Source: CAZQGE01 sp964592815 (GTDB lineage Bacteria > Bacillota > Clostridia > Christensenellales > CAG-917). Taken from it: a DNA stretch of 5,126 nt. Below the pieces are notes generated by a model. The model saw nothing but the letters and a program-made list of their open reading frames with translations, was not told where the DNA came from and made no database searches. The stretch lies in NCBI GenBank assembly GCA_964592815.1, contig CAZQGE010000072.1, positions 1 through 5,126 on the forward strand, written 5' to 3'. This document shows positions 5,081 to 5,126 of the stretch, piece after piece. The translations under genes and the position numbers were made by a program. Positions within the stretch are counted from its first letter, which is position 1; each line of letters starts with the position of its first letter.

Positions 5081-5126
5081 TGGAGCTGCTAACGCGATTT
5101 GAACGCGTGACCTCGTCCTTACCAAG
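5081..5126 (-). tRNA. tRNA-Thr(GGU), 3' part, cut by the window edge
   Basis: Read on the minus strand, the sequence begins inside the anticodon loop. The loop is TTGGTAA (5125-5119) with anticodon GGT (5123-5121), then the 3' anticodon-stem strand GGACG and variable loop AGGTC. The T arm is ACGCG-TTCAAAT-CGCGT with five perfect pairs (5108-5092), followed by the acceptor 3' strand TAGCAGC (5091-5085). The discriminator is U (5084) and an encoded CCA ends the gene (5083-5081). The anticodon-loop context closely resembles E. coli tRNA-Thr(GGU). The D arm and 5' acceptor strand lie outside the window; the acceptor should begin GCTGCTA. The discriminator differs from the A of E. coli tRNA-Thr. 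Confidence 0.92.

Overview
The window is AT-rich bacterial DNA with a standard genetic code: tryptophan is TGG, and both TAA and TGA serve as stops. Three promoters look like housekeeping sigma-70/sigma-A sites with 17-bp spacers. The polysaccharide membrane adaptor and its ATPase/kinase partner are two separate genes (CpsC/CpsD or YveK/YveL style) rather than one fused protein, and the tRNA encodes its CCA. Together these suggest a low-GC Bacillota (Clostridia-like) chromosome. That is an inference from style; no marker gene is present to fix the lineage.

Layout, left to right. (1) 1-208: leader with a good promoter (89-117). (2) 209-1813, plus: SulP-family anion transporter with a C-terminal STAS domain. 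(3) 1814-2129: 316-base intergenic region with two consecutive hairpins or dyads (1885-1903 and 1907-1951) and the promoter(s) of the next operon. (4) 2130-2822 and 2825-3466, plus: a two-gene operon encoding a CpsC/YveK/Wzz-like membrane protein and a CpsD/YveL-like P-loop protein whose Walker A and Walker B motifs are damaged. A rho-independent terminator follows at 3511-3543. (5) A perfect-consensus promoter (3577-3605) drives a family-4 glycosyltransferase gene (3647-4876, plus). (6) 4900 to about 5040: a tandem repeat of a 44-bp unit, two near-identical copies followed by decayed ones. (7) 5048-5079: a perfect 32-bp palindrome that can end transcription on both strands. (8) 5081 to beyond 5126, minus: the 3' part of a tRNA-Thr(GGU) cut by the window edge.

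How the genes fit together: the adaptor, P-loop protein and glycosyltransferase form a small cell-surface polysaccharide module. The first two would normally regulate chain length or export, and the third adds sugars. No initiating transferase, flippase, polymerase or sugar-nucleotide gene is visible, so the rest of the pathway must lie elsewhere or the module modifies another polymer. The SulP transporter has its own promoter and no evident functional link. The most unusual coding feature is the apparent pseudokinase. The most unusual non-coding features are the 44-bp tandem repeat and the hairpins upstream of the polysaccharide operon.
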